39,552 bases of DNA, taken from NCBI GenBank assembly GCA_002307065.1, contig DBTN01000048.1, positions 1 through 39,552 on the forward strand, in the 5' to 3' direction. The first letter of the stretch is position 1. Each line of letters begins with the position of its first letter. The notes beneath the pieces were generated by a model, which saw nothing but the letters and a program-made list of their open reading frames with translations, had not been told where the DNA came from and made no database searches. The position numbers and the translations under genes were made by a program. This document shows, in pieces, positions 24,890-33,641 of this stretch. The DNA comes from Akkermansiaceae bacterium UBA1315 (GTDB lineage Bacteria > Verrucomicrobiota > Verrucomicrobiia > Verrucomicrobiales > Akkermansiaceae).

Positions 24890-25741
24890 TCAGAGGATTT
24901 CTTTGACGAACGTTTCGCGTTGGAAGATCGAAAATGCCTCGGGCTCTTCGCCGGTTCCGAGGAAACGCGGCGGGATTTCGAGTTGATCGTAAATCGTGAT
25001 CGCGATGCCGCCTTTTCCAGATCCGTCGAGTTTGGTGACGATGAGGCCGTCGAGGGGTGAGGCTTTGTGAAATTCCTTCGCCTGTTGCATCGCATTGGAA
25101 CCGGTGGTGGCGTCGACGACGAGCAAGGTGAGATGCGGGGCGGTTTCGTCCTGTTTCGCGAGGGTTCGACGGATTTTCGTCAGCTCTTCCATCAGGTTGT
25201 GGCGCGTGTGAAGCCGGCCCGCGGTGTCGCAGATGAGGAAGTCGTTATGGTTGACGATCGCTTTTTGATGGGCGGAAAAACAAACTGAGGACGGGTCGGC
25301 ATTCGTGCTGCCGCTGACGACTGGGAGTTTCAACCGGTCGCCCCAACGCTGGAGCTGTTCGACTGCAGCGGCGCGGAAGGTGTCGGCGGCGGCGAGAACG
25401 ACAGAGTGGCCGCGCCGGGTTAGCCAAAGCCCGAGTTTGGCGGAAGAAGTGGTTTTGCCTGTTCCATTCACACCGACTACCAGGATCACGAAAGGTTTTC
25501 CGTCGGGGCGAGGGGACGGCGCGGGGAAATCCGGTGGCAAGCGGTCGGCCAAATGGCGGCGGGTGACTTCAACCACATCCTCGGCGGAGACTTTCCGGCC
25601 GAGATCGCGGAGGTCATCGATGATGAAGGTCGTCAGATGAATTCCCAAGTCGGAGCTGATGAGGTCTGCTTCCAGATCGTCCCAATTGACGTCTGCACGG
25701 TTGCTGATTTTGTGGAGAAGGGATTTGAAAAAGCCGGCCAT
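24890..25741 (-). CDS. ftsY: Signal recognition particle receptor FtsY
   Basis: A 283-residue SRP GTPase consisting only of the NG domain; the acidic A domain of E. coli FtsY is missing, as in many bacteria. GTPase motifs are GVNGTGKTTSSAKL (G1), AADTFRAAAVEQL (insertion region), DTAGRLHT (G3), and TKLDGSGKGG (G4/G5). It receives ribosome-nascent-chain complexes bound to Ffh and delivers them to SecYEG. The short N-terminus (MAGFFKSLLHKISNRADV) is amphipathic and may bind membrane directly. It lies downstream of the DUF1080 gene, with a copy of the AATCAAGAG repeat between them. Confidence 0.96.
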   Translation of the reverse strand: MAGFFKSLLHKISNRADVNWDDLEADLISSDLGIHLTTFIIDDLRDLGRKVSAEDVVEVTRRHLADRLPPDFPAPSPRPDGKPFVILVVGVNGTGKTTSSAKLGLWLTRRGHSVVLAAADTFRAAAVEQLQRWGDRLKLPVVSGSTNADPSSVCFSAHQKAIVNHNDFLICDTAGRLHTRHNLMEELTKIRRTLAKQDETAPHLTLLVVDATTGSNAMQQAKEFHKASPLDGLIVTKLDGSGKGGIAITIYDQLEIPPRFLGTGEEPEAFSIFQRETFVKEIL

Positions 25742-25764
25742 GGGGAAGACAGAGAACAGCGGAA

Positions 25765-25789
25765 GGAATCCAGAATCAAGAGGGGAGAT
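25765..25789 (+). repeat. Solo AATCAAGAG-type repeat between DUF1080 gene and ftsY
   Basis: GGAATCCAGAATCAAGAGG is nearly identical to the copy at the batA end (AGAATCCAGAATCAAGAGG). The following GGGAGATTTAGAG resembles the inner edge of the cassette at 14655-14682 (GGAGATTTGAGA), so it may be the left end of a lost element. Confidence 0.6.
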
Positions 25790-26467
25790 TTAGAGTTCTT
25801 TCAGCATCAAATTTCGCCAGCGGATATGGCAGGCGGGTCCGGAGTGGACTTGAAGCGCAAAAAAACCTTCGGGGGTGAATTCTTCGCCTTCGTCGATGTA
25901 GTCCACGCGGACTTCGCCGTTGAGCCAGATCTGGATATGTTTGCCTTTGCAGACCATGCGGACCTGGTTCCAGTCGTCCCATCGAGTGAGCTTCTGGCCT
26001 TGCTCGGTAAATGCTTTTTGAGCGGCTTTTGCGTCTTCGGTATCGTTTTTTCCGTCGCCTTGGCGGGAAGGTGCAAGCCAGCCGCGGCGTGCTTCGTCGT
26101 AGAGTCCGGAGTGCCATGCGCGCGCCTTGTTGTTATCGTGCTCGCATTGGTAGCCATAAACGCGCCCGGTTCCTCCGTCTTTTTGGAGGCCGCGGAACAT
26201 CATTCCGGAGTTTCCTTCGAGCGTGTCGAATTTCATTTCAAAGCGGAAATCGAAATCCTTGTAGGTTTTTTCGGTGCGGAGAAAGGTATTGTCTTTCACC
26301 TTGAGACCGGTTCCGACGATGGCGTTTCCTTCGACTTTGAATTCGCCGTCGCCGCCGACTTTTTTCCAACCGGTGAGGTCTTTGCCGTTGAAAAGAGGAG
26401 AAAAGCCGGGTTCCTGAGCAAGGATCGGCAGAGTGAGACAAACGAAAAGGAGGGTTTTTCGGATCAT
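25790..26467 (-). CDS. DUF1080 (3-keto-disaccharide hydrolase-like) secreted protein
   Basis: 225 residues. A signal peptide (MIRKTLLFVCLTLPILAQ) is followed by a concanavalin-like jelly-roll of the DUF1080 family: FSPLFNGKDLTGWKKVGGDG, NSGMMFRG, WNQVRMVCKGKHIQIWLNGE, and GFFALQVHSGPACHIRWRNLML. The family is abundant in Planctomycetes and Verrucomicrobia, and some members act on 3-keto-glycosides; a role here in extracellular glycan use is inference. The frame runs on upstream, but the ATG at 26467 starts the signal peptide and sits 13 bp after the bioF stop. Confidence 0.9.
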   Translation of the reverse strand: MIRKTLLFVCLTLPILAQEPGFSPLFNGKDLTGWKKVGGDGEFKVEGNAIVGTGLKVKDNTFLRTEKTYKDFDFRFEMKFDTLEGNSGMMFRGLQKDGGTGRVYGYQCEHDNNKARAWHSGLYDEARRGWLAPSRQGDGKNDTEDAKAAQKAFTEQGQKLTRWDDWNQVRMVCKGKHIQIWLNGEVRVDYIDEGEEFTPEGFFALQVHSGPACHIRWRNLMLKEL

Positions 26468-26480
26468 GACGATCTGTGGA

Positions 26481-27638
26481 TTAGGAATCAGAGATCGTTT
26501 TGGCAAGTTCTGAAATGGCGGCGACCAGTTGACGGATGGAATCCGAGGAGTGGCTGGCGGAGAGGCTGATGCGAAGGCGGGCACTGCCGCGTGGAACCGT
26601 CGGGAAACGAATGGCCGGGACCAGGAATCCGCGGGTCTCCAGCTCTGCCGACGCGGCGAGAGCGGCTTCGTTGGTGCCGAGGATGACCGGCCGGATGGGG
26701 GTGGGGAACGGGTGGGTGGCGTCGAACTCGCGAAGGTTTTGCGAGAGCTTTTCGCGAAGCCGTTCGCCCTCGTCAGAGCGAATGAGTTGAAGTGAGGCCA
26801 GCGCTGCGTGAGCGATTGCAGGCGGCGTCGCGGTTGAAAAAATGAAAGACCGGGCGCGATTGGTGAGCAGGTCGATCCATTCCCGCGAGGCGGCGAGATA
26901 GCCACCGGAAAGGCCAGCGGCCTTGCTGAGGGTGCCCATTTGGAAAGTGATCCGCGATTGCAATCCGAGTTCGTCGGCCAGCCCCATGCCATGGGGGCCG
27001 AGGATTCCGAAAGCGTGGGCTTCATCGAGGAGTAAAAGCGCGCCGTGATTTTCCGCAAGGGTCACGATTTCGCGAAGCGGGCAAACGTCGCCGTCCATGC
27101 TGAAGACGGATTCGGTGACGATCAGGATGCGGGCCGATGCGTCTTTGGCGCGGATGGAGGTGAGCAGGCGCTCCAGTTTTAAAAGATCGTTGTGAGGAAA
27201 AATCCGGAGAGTCGCATTCGAAAGGCGGGCGGCGTCGACGAGGCTCGCGTGGCAGAGTTTATCGAGAATCACAAAATCGCCCGTCCCGGCCACCGAGGGG
27301 ATCGTGCCAAGGGCGGTGGCGAAACCGGAGGAAAAGGTGAGGGCCGCTTCCGATTGTTTCGCCTCGGCGAGGGCGTTTTCCAATTCGTGATGCGGCGGGA
27401 GGCTGCCGCAAACGAGGCGCGAAGATCCGGCCCCCGCACCGAAATTTTTTACGCCTTCGATGAGCGCATCCTCGATGCTCGGGTGGCGGGCGAGTCCGAG
27501 GTAGTCGTTGGACGCGAAATTGTGGAGTGCCCGATTTTCTCGGGAAATTTCAGAACCGGTGGGCGAATCGAGGGGGCGCAGTTTCCGGAGCAAACCCTCG
27601 TCGGCGAGTTGGCGGAGAGTTTCGGCGGGCGTGGTCAC
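26481..27638 (-). CDS. bioF: 8-amino-7-oxononanoate synthase
   Basis: A 385-residue alpha-oxoamine synthase (PLP fold type I). It condenses pimeloyl thioester with alanine in biotin synthesis. Motifs include NFASNDYLGLARHP, GAGAGSSRLVCGS, DEAHAFGILGPHGMG (PLP-binding Asp), and the PLP lysine in MGTLSKAAGLSGGY. The other alpha-oxoamine synthases (Kbl, HemA, Spt) share this fold; DYLGLA plus GAGSSRLVCG favours BioF. No other bio gene is in the window. The likely start is a GTG at 27638. It follows the D,D-carboxypeptidase gene by 20 bp. Confidence 0.88.
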   Translation of the reverse strand: MTTPAETLRQLADEGLLRKLRPLDSPTGSEISRENRALHNFASNDYLGLARHPSIEDALIEGVKNFGAGAGSSRLVCGSLPPHHELENALAEAKQSEAALTFSSGFATALGTIPSVAGTGDFVILDKLCHASLVDAARLSNATLRIFPHNDLLKLERLLTSIRAKDASARILIVTESVFSMDGDVCPLREIVTLAENHGALLLLDEAHAFGILGPHGMGLADELGLQSRITFQMGTLSKAAGLSGGYLAASREWIDLLTNRARSFIFSTATPPAIAHAALASLQLIRSDEGERLREKLSQNLREFDATHPFPTPIRPVILGTNEAALAASAELETRGFLVPAIRFPTVPRGSARLRISLSASHSSDSIRQLVAAISELAKTISDS

Positions 27639-27658
27639 GAGATCCGTCTGACTCGATT

Positions 27659-28561
27659 TTACTGGACCGACGCGGGGCGTTCAAGTGCCCAGCGGAGCAG
27701 TTTCGACGAGTCGGTCCAAATGTTTGGCGTGTTCGATTTGAGGACGACGGCAATGACCGAGCGGCCGTTGAGAGAACCGGTCGAAATCAGGCAGCGGCCC
27801 GAGGCGTTGGTGGTGCCGGTTTTCATCCCATCGCAATAAGGAAGCATTTTGAGGACTTTATTGGTGTTTTCCAACGTGCGGGTCCGACCGTCGTTGAAGC
27901 GAAACGTGAAAGATTTGGTGGCGAAGTAAGAACGGAGAAGTGGGCTGCGGTAAGCGGCTCGGGCGGCAATCGCCATGTCGCGGGCGGTGGAATATTGCCC
28001 GGGTTCGGTCAGTCCGTGGGGATTGAGAAAGCAAGAATTCCGCATGCCGAGAGAAGCGGCCTTTTGGTTCATCAGATTGGCGAAATTTTCCTGGCTGCCG
28101 CCGACGTCACGGGCGAGGGCGCGGCCGACATCGTTGGCGCTTTTTACCATGAGAACTTTCAGCAATTCGCGGCGGGTGTAAACTTCACCCGCTCTCAGGC
28201 CGAGCTTGGTAGGTTCGCAATTTCCGTCCGAACTGGCGATGTTGACCGGTTGGTCGATGTTTCCGGCATCAAGAACGCAGAGGGCGGTGACGATTTTTTG
28301 TGTGCTGGCGACGGCACGTTGGAGGTCCGCGTTTTTTGCGTAAAGGACGCGGCCGCTTTCGACATCCACGACGATCGCGCTTTCGCCGACGACCGCAGGA
28401 GGAGGAGAAAGTGGAATGGCTCCGACGCGGACGGCGGGAGAGACTGGTTGGGGAACCGGAGATGTCCGGGAAAGCGGAGGAGGAGGATTACCGCCGCATG
28501 AAGTGATCAGTGCGCCAGTGAAAACCAGCGCTGCAAGGCGGACGCAAAACAACCGTGACAT
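27659..28561 (-). CDS. D-alanyl-D-alanine carboxypeptidase, lipoprotein
   Basis: A serine-type peptidase of the PBP5/DacA family (S11). The three active-site motifs are in order: SxxK in VASTQKIVTAL, SxN in VKSANDVGRAL, and KTG in DGMKTGTTNASG. The N-terminus from the ATG at 28561 is a lipoprotein signal (MSRLFCVRLAALVFTGALITSC), followed by a Pro-rich linker; the frame continues to 28612 but the shorter start gives the better signal. It trims the terminal D-Ala from peptidoglycan stem peptides in the periplasm. It lacks the C-terminal PBP5 membrane anchor, in keeping with lipid anchoring at the other end. Confidence 0.93.
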   Translation of the reverse strand: MSRLFCVRLAALVFTGALITSCGGNPPPPLSRTSPVPQPVSPAVRVGAIPLSPPPAVVGESAIVVDVESGRVLYAKNADLQRAVASTQKIVTALCVLDAGNIDQPVNIASSDGNCEPTKLGLRAGEVYTRRELLKVLMVKSANDVGRALARDVGGSQENFANLMNQKAASLGMRNSCFLNPHGLTEPGQYSTARDMAIAARAAYRSPLLRSYFATKSFTFRFNDGRTRTLENTNKVLKMLPYCDGMKTGTTNASGRCLISTGSLNGRSVIAVVLKSNTPNIWTDSSKLLRWALERPASVQ

Positions 28562-28654
28562 GCGGGCGATGATTCGCATTGAGGCTGGATCAGCAAGCCG
28601 GAACAGACGCACGTTTAAATAATCCGGTTTGGTGAACGATTCGGATCAGGTGAC

Positions 28655-29005
28655 TTAATCTTTCGGGGGCAGCAGGCTGCCATCCAGTTCGCCACCGGTT
28701 TGTGGGAGATTTGGCTCTTCGAAATCCACCGGGCCGCCGAACGACCAAAAGCTGCGTTTCTGTTTGTTGGTATAGGCGAGAGCCCGCTCTTCACCGAGCG
28801 GCATTTCTTGGAGGTCTTTTTCGCGGACCTCAACAACCTGCACTTTTGGGTCCGGCATCAGCTTGTCGATCGAGGATTTCGCCAGTTCGGAAACTTTGGC
28901 AGTGGTTGCTGCCGTGGTGGTGCGCACCCGATTGACCGTGCCGCACGAGGTGACAAGAATCGGCAGCAACAACGCGGCAAAGAGAGCCGGAAAAATGGTT
29001 TTCAT
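28655..29005 (-). CDS. Small lipoprotein of unknown function
   Basis: 116 residues with a lipoprotein signal (MKTIFPALFAALLLPILVTSC). The mature part has a helical Thr/Ala-rich segment (TTTAATTAKVSELAKSSIDKL), then a charged segment (VVEVREKDLQEMPLGEERA) and an aromatic NKQKRSFWSFGGPVDFEEP. I do not recognise a family. It lies between the DUF2233 gene (79 bp upstream) and the carboxypeptidase gene on the same strand, in a run of envelope genes. Confidence 0.75.
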   Translation of the reverse strand: MKTIFPALFAALLLPILVTSCGTVNRVRTTTAATTAKVSELAKSSIDKLMPDPKVQVVEVREKDLQEMPLGEERALAYTNKQKRSFWSFGGPVDFEEPNLPQTGGELDGSLLPPKD

Positions 29006-29083
29006 ACGACGGACGAAGGGAACCTAGCAGGAAAAACGCGGGTGTCTATCTCGGGGTTTGTGTCGGATTTGTGACGAACTTGT

Positions 29084-29920
29084 CTATTTTTCAACGAGTA
29101 ACAAGAAATTGCGAACCGGTCGATTCCAAGCGGAGCGGCGCACCACGGGACCGCCGGAGATCGAGTTGGAAATCCATAAATCCGATGATCGGCCGCCGTC
29201 GAGATTCAGCGCGTGACGCACGGGCCAATTGGTTGGCGAGGCGGAGGCAAGAGCATTGGAAAGGGCGGAAAGCGTGCAGGGACCGCTTCGCCCGATCCAC
29301 CAGCGGGTTCCCCCGTCCCAGAGGATCATGCTGCGGACGCTGGGTTTCACGTCATCGAGTCCAGAGACGGTTTGTCCGTTTTCGATGAGGAGCGGGCCGG
29401 CTTGGATGAGTTCGGTGGCTGTTTTCGCGTCGGTAGCGGTGAAATTTCCGCGGCGATGGATCGCCGGATTTCCTGAATCGTGCCAAAAACCACTGCCGAG
29501 AGATGATCGGTTCCATGCTCCGGTGGTATTTCCCGCAGAGCGGACGAGACCGAGAGGAGCACCTTCCGGGGTGAAAAATCCGGCGTTGATTGCGGCGAGA
29601 GCGTCCCGAGATCTTCCGGCGCTCGCCGCGTCCGGCCAGCGAGAACCAGGACCGCCGGGTTGATCGGCGACGATCAGGCGGTGGCGGCGCGAATCGAAGG
29701 CGACTCCTTCGAACGTGATTCCGGCGATTTGGCGGCGGGTAACTTCGGCATTTCCGCTGGGCGAAGCGGGCGGCGGGGGCGGTTGAGAAACCGGCTGGGT
29801 GGGAAAAGCGAGGGTGACCGGCGCGACCGGTTTGGCGATTCGAGCGACGGGCGCGGGTTCCGGCTGCGTTGAGCAAGAAGCGAGGCCGAGAAAGATGAAA
29901 AGGATGGGGAGACGACGCAT
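29084..29920 (-). CDS. Phosphodiester glycosidase-like (DUF2233) lipoprotein
   Basis: 278 residues with a lipoprotein signal (MRRLPILFIFLGLASC) and a Pro-rich linker (residues about 18-55). The NAGPA/DUF2233 domain follows: DALAAINAGFFTPEGAPLG, then AGPLLIENGQTV and RHALNLDGGRSSDLWI, where the Asn-x-Asp-Gly-Gly motif is the family signature. Family members cleave phosphodiester-linked sugars; the substrate in bacteria is mostly unknown. It follows the ArsR-methyltransferase gene by 10 bp and is probably co-transcribed with it, though no functional link is evident. Confidence 0.87.
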   Translation of the reverse strand: MRRLPILFIFLGLASCSTQPEPAPVARIAKPVAPVTLAFPTQPVSQPPPPPASPSGNAEVTRRQIAGITFEGVAFDSRRHRLIVADQPGGPGSRWPDAASAGRSRDALAAINAGFFTPEGAPLGLVRSAGNTTGAWNRSSLGSGFWHDSGNPAIHRRGNFTATDAKTATELIQAGPLLIENGQTVSGLDDVKPSVRSMILWDGGTRWWIGRSGPCTLSALSNALASASPTNWPVRHALNLDGGRSSDLWISNSISGGPVVRRSAWNRPVRNFLLLVEK

Positions 29921-29930
29921 TTCTCAACCG

Positions 29931-30851
29931 TTACTCCGGGCGAATGCCAATGCCAAGCAGGGTGTTGAATTTCGGCGGAGCCGTTTCGCGATCGGCGATG
30001 ATGGTTTCGATCTGGGAAAATCCGGCTTTTTCCAGCATGTTGGCGAGATCGCTTTCGGAAAATCCGAGCCAACGATCGGCGTAGAGCTCGCGCGCTTCTT
30101 CGAAACCGTGCTGGAGTAGATCAAGAACGATCAGCCGACCGCCCGGTTTGAGGATTCGAAATGCGGCGTCGACCGCGCGTTGGGGATTTTCTGCGTGGTG
30201 CAGCGCTTGGCTGAGGATCGCGAGATCCAGCGATTGCTTTTCGATCGGCGGGTCTTCGATGTCGCCGATCCGATATTCAAGATTGGTGAGGCCGTTTTGA
30301 GTTGCGAGCTGTTGGCCGAATTCGACCATTTTGGGGGAAAGGTCGATCGCGATGACTTTCTCCGCGCGTTGGGCGAGCATTTGCGCAAGCGTTCCTTCGC
30401 CCGCGCCGAGGTCGGCGACGACCCGGTAGTTCAGCACTTTGATCAGGGCTTCGGCGATCGCTTTCCAGGAACGGCCGGGCACATAATCCTTGCCGAAGCG
30501 TCCGGCGAGTTCGTCGAAATAGGCACGAGCTAAATCTTTGCGTTTCCGTAAAAGATGGCGCATTGCCGCTTCGTCGGTCGCGACCTCCGGAATTTCCTGT
30601 GCGGCGAGTTTGGCGACCTCCATCAGGTGTTGCGATGCGGCGCTCGAGTAGAGATTGTTTTTCCCGCTGCGCTCATCGGCGACCAGGCCGGCGCTTTTGA
30701 GTTGGGAGAGCTGGCTGGAGATCCGGCTTTGTCCCATTCCCAGAATCTCTTGAAGCTCAGCGACCGAAAGCGTGTCGCGGTCCAGCAGCATCAAGATCCG
30801 CAACCGGGTAGGATCAGAGAGGAGCTTCAGGGATTTGAGCGTTGACGACAT
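29931..30851 (-). CDS. ArsR-family regulator fused to SAM methyltransferase, SahR-like
   Basis: 306 residues. An ArsR winged helix fills residues 1-80 (LKLLSDPTRLRILMLLD, MGQSRISSQLSQLKSAGLV), and a class-I methyltransferase fold starts near 140 (VVADLGAGEGTLAQML, AIDLSPKMVEF, LAILSQALHHAENPQRAVDA, LKPGGRLIVLDL). The gene is divergent from metK-ahcY. The ArsR-type regulator SahR controls the same SAM-cycle genes in proteobacteria and responds to S-adenosylhomocysteine. A methyltransferase-like domain would suit binding of SAM or SAH as an effector; whether it still methylates anything is unknown. The 38-bp gap to metK contains a long palindrome that could be its operator. Confidence 0.88.
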   Translation of the reverse strand: MSSTLKSLKLLSDPTRLRILMLLDRDTLSVAELQEILGMGQSRISSQLSQLKSAGLVADERSGKNNLYSSAASQHLMEVAKLAAQEIPEVATDEAAMRHLLRKRKDLARAYFDELAGRFGKDYVPGRSWKAIAEALIKVLNYRVVADLGAGEGTLAQMLAQRAEKVIAIDLSPKMVEFGQQLATQNGLTNLEYRIGDIEDPPIEKQSLDLAILSQALHHAENPQRAVDAAFRILKPGGRLIVLDLLQHGFEEARELYADRWLGFSESDLANMLEKAGFSQIETIIADRETAPPKFNTLLGIGIRPE

Positions 30852-30864
30852 GACAAGTCAGATG

Positions 30865-30890
30865 TATCAACAAATCGCGATTTGACGATA
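30865..30890. promoter_or_regulatory. Palindromic operator candidate between sahR-like gene and metK
   Basis: The core CAAATCGCGATTTG (30871-30884) is a perfect 14-bp palindrome. Two mismatched bases on each side are followed by TATC (30865-30868) and GATA (30887-30890), which also pair, giving a 26-bp two-part inverted repeat with 22 of 26 bases paired. It overlaps the presumed metK ATG at 30890 and ends 14 bp from the regulator's start. Repression of both genes from one site is the natural reading. Confidence 0.7.
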
Positions 30891-32101
30891 TGAAAATTCA
30901 AACCCCCTCTGTGACCTATATTTTTTCCTCGGAATCCGTTGGTGAGGGCCATCCGGACAAAGTGGCGGACACGATTTCCGACGCCATCCTTGATGCCTGC
31001 CTCACGCTTGATCCGAAGAGCCGGGTCGCTTGCGAAACGTTTGTGAAAAGCAACGTGGTCGTCGTGGGTGGAGAAATCACCATCCCGAAAATCGGCGACG
31101 CGCCCATCGGGTCGGTGATCAATATTGAGCAAATCATCCGTGAAGCGGTTCGTGGCATCGGCTACATCAATGATGACGATGTTTTTCACGCAGATCGCCT
31201 TTTTGTGAACAACTACCTGACCAGCCAATCTCCGGACATCGCGCAGGGGGTTGATGCGAAAGAGGCTGAAGGAAAAAAGCACGCTGAACAAGGCGCTGGT
31301 GATCAAGGAATCATGTTCGGTTACGCGTGCGATGAAACGCCGGAGCTGATGCCCGCGCCGATCATGTTTGCTCACCGGTTGGGTCGCGAGCTGACCCGCA
31401 TTCGCAAAAGCGGTCAGGTCAAATGGCTCCGCCCGGACGCGAAGACGCAGGTTTCCGTGGAATACGTCGATGGCAGGCCGACCCGCATCGTCAATGTCGT
31501 CATTTCCACCCAACACGCGGAAGGAACCGCACATGGTGAAATCGAAGCGTTCTGCATCGAACAGGTCATCCAAAAAGTCCTGCCGAAAGAAATGCTGACG
31601 AAAGACACGTCTTATCTCATCAACCCGACCGGAAAATTCGTCGTCGGCGGTCCTCAGGGTGACACTGGATTGACCGGTCGCAAGATCATCGTCGATTCGT
31701 ACGGTGGAACCGGTCGTCACGGTGGTGGTGCTTTTTCGGGAAAAGATGCGTCAAAAGTCGATCGCTCCGCAGCCTACATGGGCCGTTGGGTGGCGAAGAA
31801 CGTGGTCGCCGCCGGATTGGCCAGCAAATGCGAAGTTCAATTCGCTTATGCCATCGGCCACCACCAACCGGTCAGCGTTCACGTTGACACTTTCGGAACG
31901 GGTTCCGTGGAGGACAGCAAGATCCTCGCCGCGATCCTCGAAGTTTTCTCGTTCAAGCCTGCGGACATCGTAGAGCAGTTGAAACTTCTCCGTCCGATTT
32001 TCTCGAAGACGACCAACTATGGTCACTTCGGCAAGGACGACGCCGACCTTACCTGGGAAAAAACCGACAAAGCCGACGCGCTCAAAAAGGCGGTCGGTTG
32101 A
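30890..32101 (+). CDS. metK: S-adenosylmethionine synthetase
   Basis: A 403-residue methionine adenosyltransferase, which makes SAM from methionine and ATP. Motifs are FSSESVGEGHPDKVAD, GAGDQGIMFGYA, and GGTGRHGGGAFSGKDASKVDRSAAYMGR. The ATG at 30890 gives a six-residue longer N-terminus than usual and lies inside the palindrome; a GTG at 30911 (VTYIFSSESV) is an alternative start that would leave the operator in the 5' region. Neither has a Shine-Dalgarno sequence. It forms an operon with ahcY, 25 bp downstream. Confidence 0.97.
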   Translation: MKIQTPSVTYIFSSESVGEGHPDKVADTISDAILDACLTLDPKSRVACETFVKSNVVVVGGEITIPKIGDAPIGSVINIEQIIREAVRGIGYINDDDVFHADRLFVNNYLTSQSPDIAQGVDAKEAEGKKHAEQGAGDQGIMFGYACDETPELMPAPIMFAHRLGRELTRIRKSGQVKWLRPDAKTQVSVEYVDGRPTRIVNVVISTQHAEGTAHGEIEAFCIEQVIQKVLPKEMLTKDTSYLINPTGKFVVGGPQGDTGLTGRKIIVDSYGGTGRHGGGAFSGKDASKVDRSAAYMGRWVAKNVVAAGLASKCEVQFAYAIGHHQPVSVHVDTFGTGSVEDSKILAAILEVFSFKPADIVEQLKLLRPIFSKTTNYGHFGKDDADLTWEKTDKADALKKAVG

Positions 32102-32126
32102 TTCAAATTTAAATTAGGAAATCAAT

Positions 32127-33578
32127 ATGAGCACCACTCTCGAAAAAACACCGGCACCTGCAAAGAGTGCCTTCACGGACTACAAAGTCGCAGACATCAG
32201 CCTCGCTGAATTCGGCCGCAAAGAAATCGAAATCGCCGAGCATGAAATGCCCGGTTTGATGGCGACTCGCGAAAAATACGGTAAGGAAAAACCGCTGCAA
32301 GGCGTCCGCATCATGGGTTCGTTGCACATGACGATCCAAACCGCGGTTCTCATTGAGACTCTCGTGGATCTCGGTGCCGAGGTTCGCTGGGTAAGCTGCA
32401 ATATTTTCTCCACCCAGGATCATGCGGCCGCCGCGATCGCTGCTCGCGAAATCCCCGTCTATGCTTGGAAAGGTGAAACGCTTGAAGAGTATTGGTGGTG
32501 CACTTGGAAAGCGCTGGTCAATGCCGATGGTCTTGGCCCGCAGTTGATCGTCGATGACGGCGGCGACGCGACGCTTCTCATTCACAAAGGCTACGAGCTT
32601 GAGAACGGTTCTGACTGGGTAAATGGCCCAGCCGAAAGCCAGGAAGAGCAAGTGATCAAAAATCTGCTCAAGAAAGTCCACGCGGAGCAACCGGGCATTT
32701 TCGCGAAAATCGTGAAAGACTGGAAAGGGGTTTCCGAAGAGACCACGACCGGTGTGCATCGCCTTTATCAAATGGCGAAAGCTGGCACGTTGCTTGTTCC
32801 TGCGATCAACGTGAACGACTCCGTCACCAAGTCAAAATTCGACAACCTGTATGGCTGCCGCGAGTCTCTTCTCGACGGTATCAAGCGTGCGACCGACGTG
32901 ATGATTTCTGGCAAAGTCGGAGTCGTCTGCGGTTATGGAGATGTCGGCAAAGGATGTGCACAAGCGCTGCGCGGTGCAGGCGCCCAAGTTGTGGTGACGG
33001 AAATTGATCCAATCTGCGCGCTGCAAGCGGCGATGGAAGGTTTCCGCGTCCTTCCCATCGAAGATACGCTCGGCTGGGGAGATATCTATGTCACGACAAC
33101 CGGTAACAAAGATATCATTCGTCTCGAACACATGGAGAAGATGAAAGATCAGGCGATCGTCTGTAATATCGGCCACTTCGACAACGAAATCCAAATCGAT
33201 AAACTGAACAACGCTCCCGGCGTCGTTCAAAAGAATATCAAACCGCAAGTTGATAAATATACCTTCCCTGCGGGTAACAGCATTTACATGTTGGCGGAAG
33301 GTCGCTTGGTCAACCTCGGTTGCGCAACCGGTCACCCGAGCTTCGTGATGTCGAATTCTTTCACCAACCAAACGTTGGCGCAGATCGATCTCTGGAAAAA
33401 TCGTGACGTTTACCAAGCCGGTCAGGTGATGGTTTTGGCGAAGCACCTTGATGAAGAGGTCGCTCGTCTCCACCTTGCGAAAATCGGTGCCAAGCTGACG
33501 ACGCTGACGAAGGAACAAGCGGACTATATCGGTGTTTCTCAGGAAGGTCCTTACAAAGCGGATCACTACCGCTATTAA
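32127..33578 (+). CDS. ahcY: S-adenosylhomocysteine hydrolase
   Basis: 483 residues, the long bacterial form. It hydrolyses SAH to adenosine and homocysteine, removing the product inhibitor of methyltransferases. Features include FSTQDHAAAAI near the substrate site, the NAD-binding GKVGVVCGYGDVGKGCAQAL, and the C-terminal GPYKADHYRY that reaches into the neighbouring subunit. An AGGA about 8 bases before the ATG is one of the few clear ribosome-binding sites in the window. Paired with metK, it completes the SAM-to-homocysteine half of the activated-methyl cycle. Confidence 0.98.
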   Translation: MSTTLEKTPAPAKSAFTDYKVADISLAEFGRKEIEIAEHEMPGLMATREKYGKEKPLQGVRIMGSLHMTIQTAVLIETLVDLGAEVRWVSCNIFSTQDHAAAAIAAREIPVYAWKGETLEEYWWCTWKALVNADGLGPQLIVDDGGDATLLIHKGYELENGSDWVNGPAESQEEQVIKNLLKKVHAEQPGIFAKIVKDWKGVSEETTTGVHRLYQMAKAGTLLVPAINVNDSVTKSKFDNLYGCRESLLDGIKRATDVMISGKVGVVCGYGDVGKGCAQALRGAGAQVVVTEIDPICALQAAMEGFRVLPIEDTLGWGDIYVTTTGNKDIIRLEHMEKMKDQAIVCNIGHFDNEIQIDKLNNAPGVVQKNIKPQVDKYTFPAGNSIYMLAEGRLVNLGCATGHPSFVMSNSFTNQTLAQIDLWKNRDVYQAGQVMVLAKHLDEEVARLHLAKIGAKLTTLTKEQADYIGVSQEGPYKADHYRY

Positions 33579-33600
33579 GTATTCGAGATCATCGTTTTTA

Positions 33601-33641
33601 AAAAAAAGAGCCATCCGCGCGGGCGGGTGGCTCTTTTTTTT
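33601..33641. terminator. Terminator of metK-ahcY, possibly bidirectional
   Basis: GAGCCATCCGC (33608-33618) pairs with GCGGGTGGCTC (33623-33633), one pair being G-T, with a 4-base loop. An A-run precedes the stem and a T-run (33634-33641) follows it, so it could also stop transcription of clpX from the other side. Confidence 0.92.

Noticed and set aside
31751..32026. Open frames antisense to metK, ahcY and trigger factor
   Set aside because: They are shadows of conserved genes on the other strand with no family features of their own.
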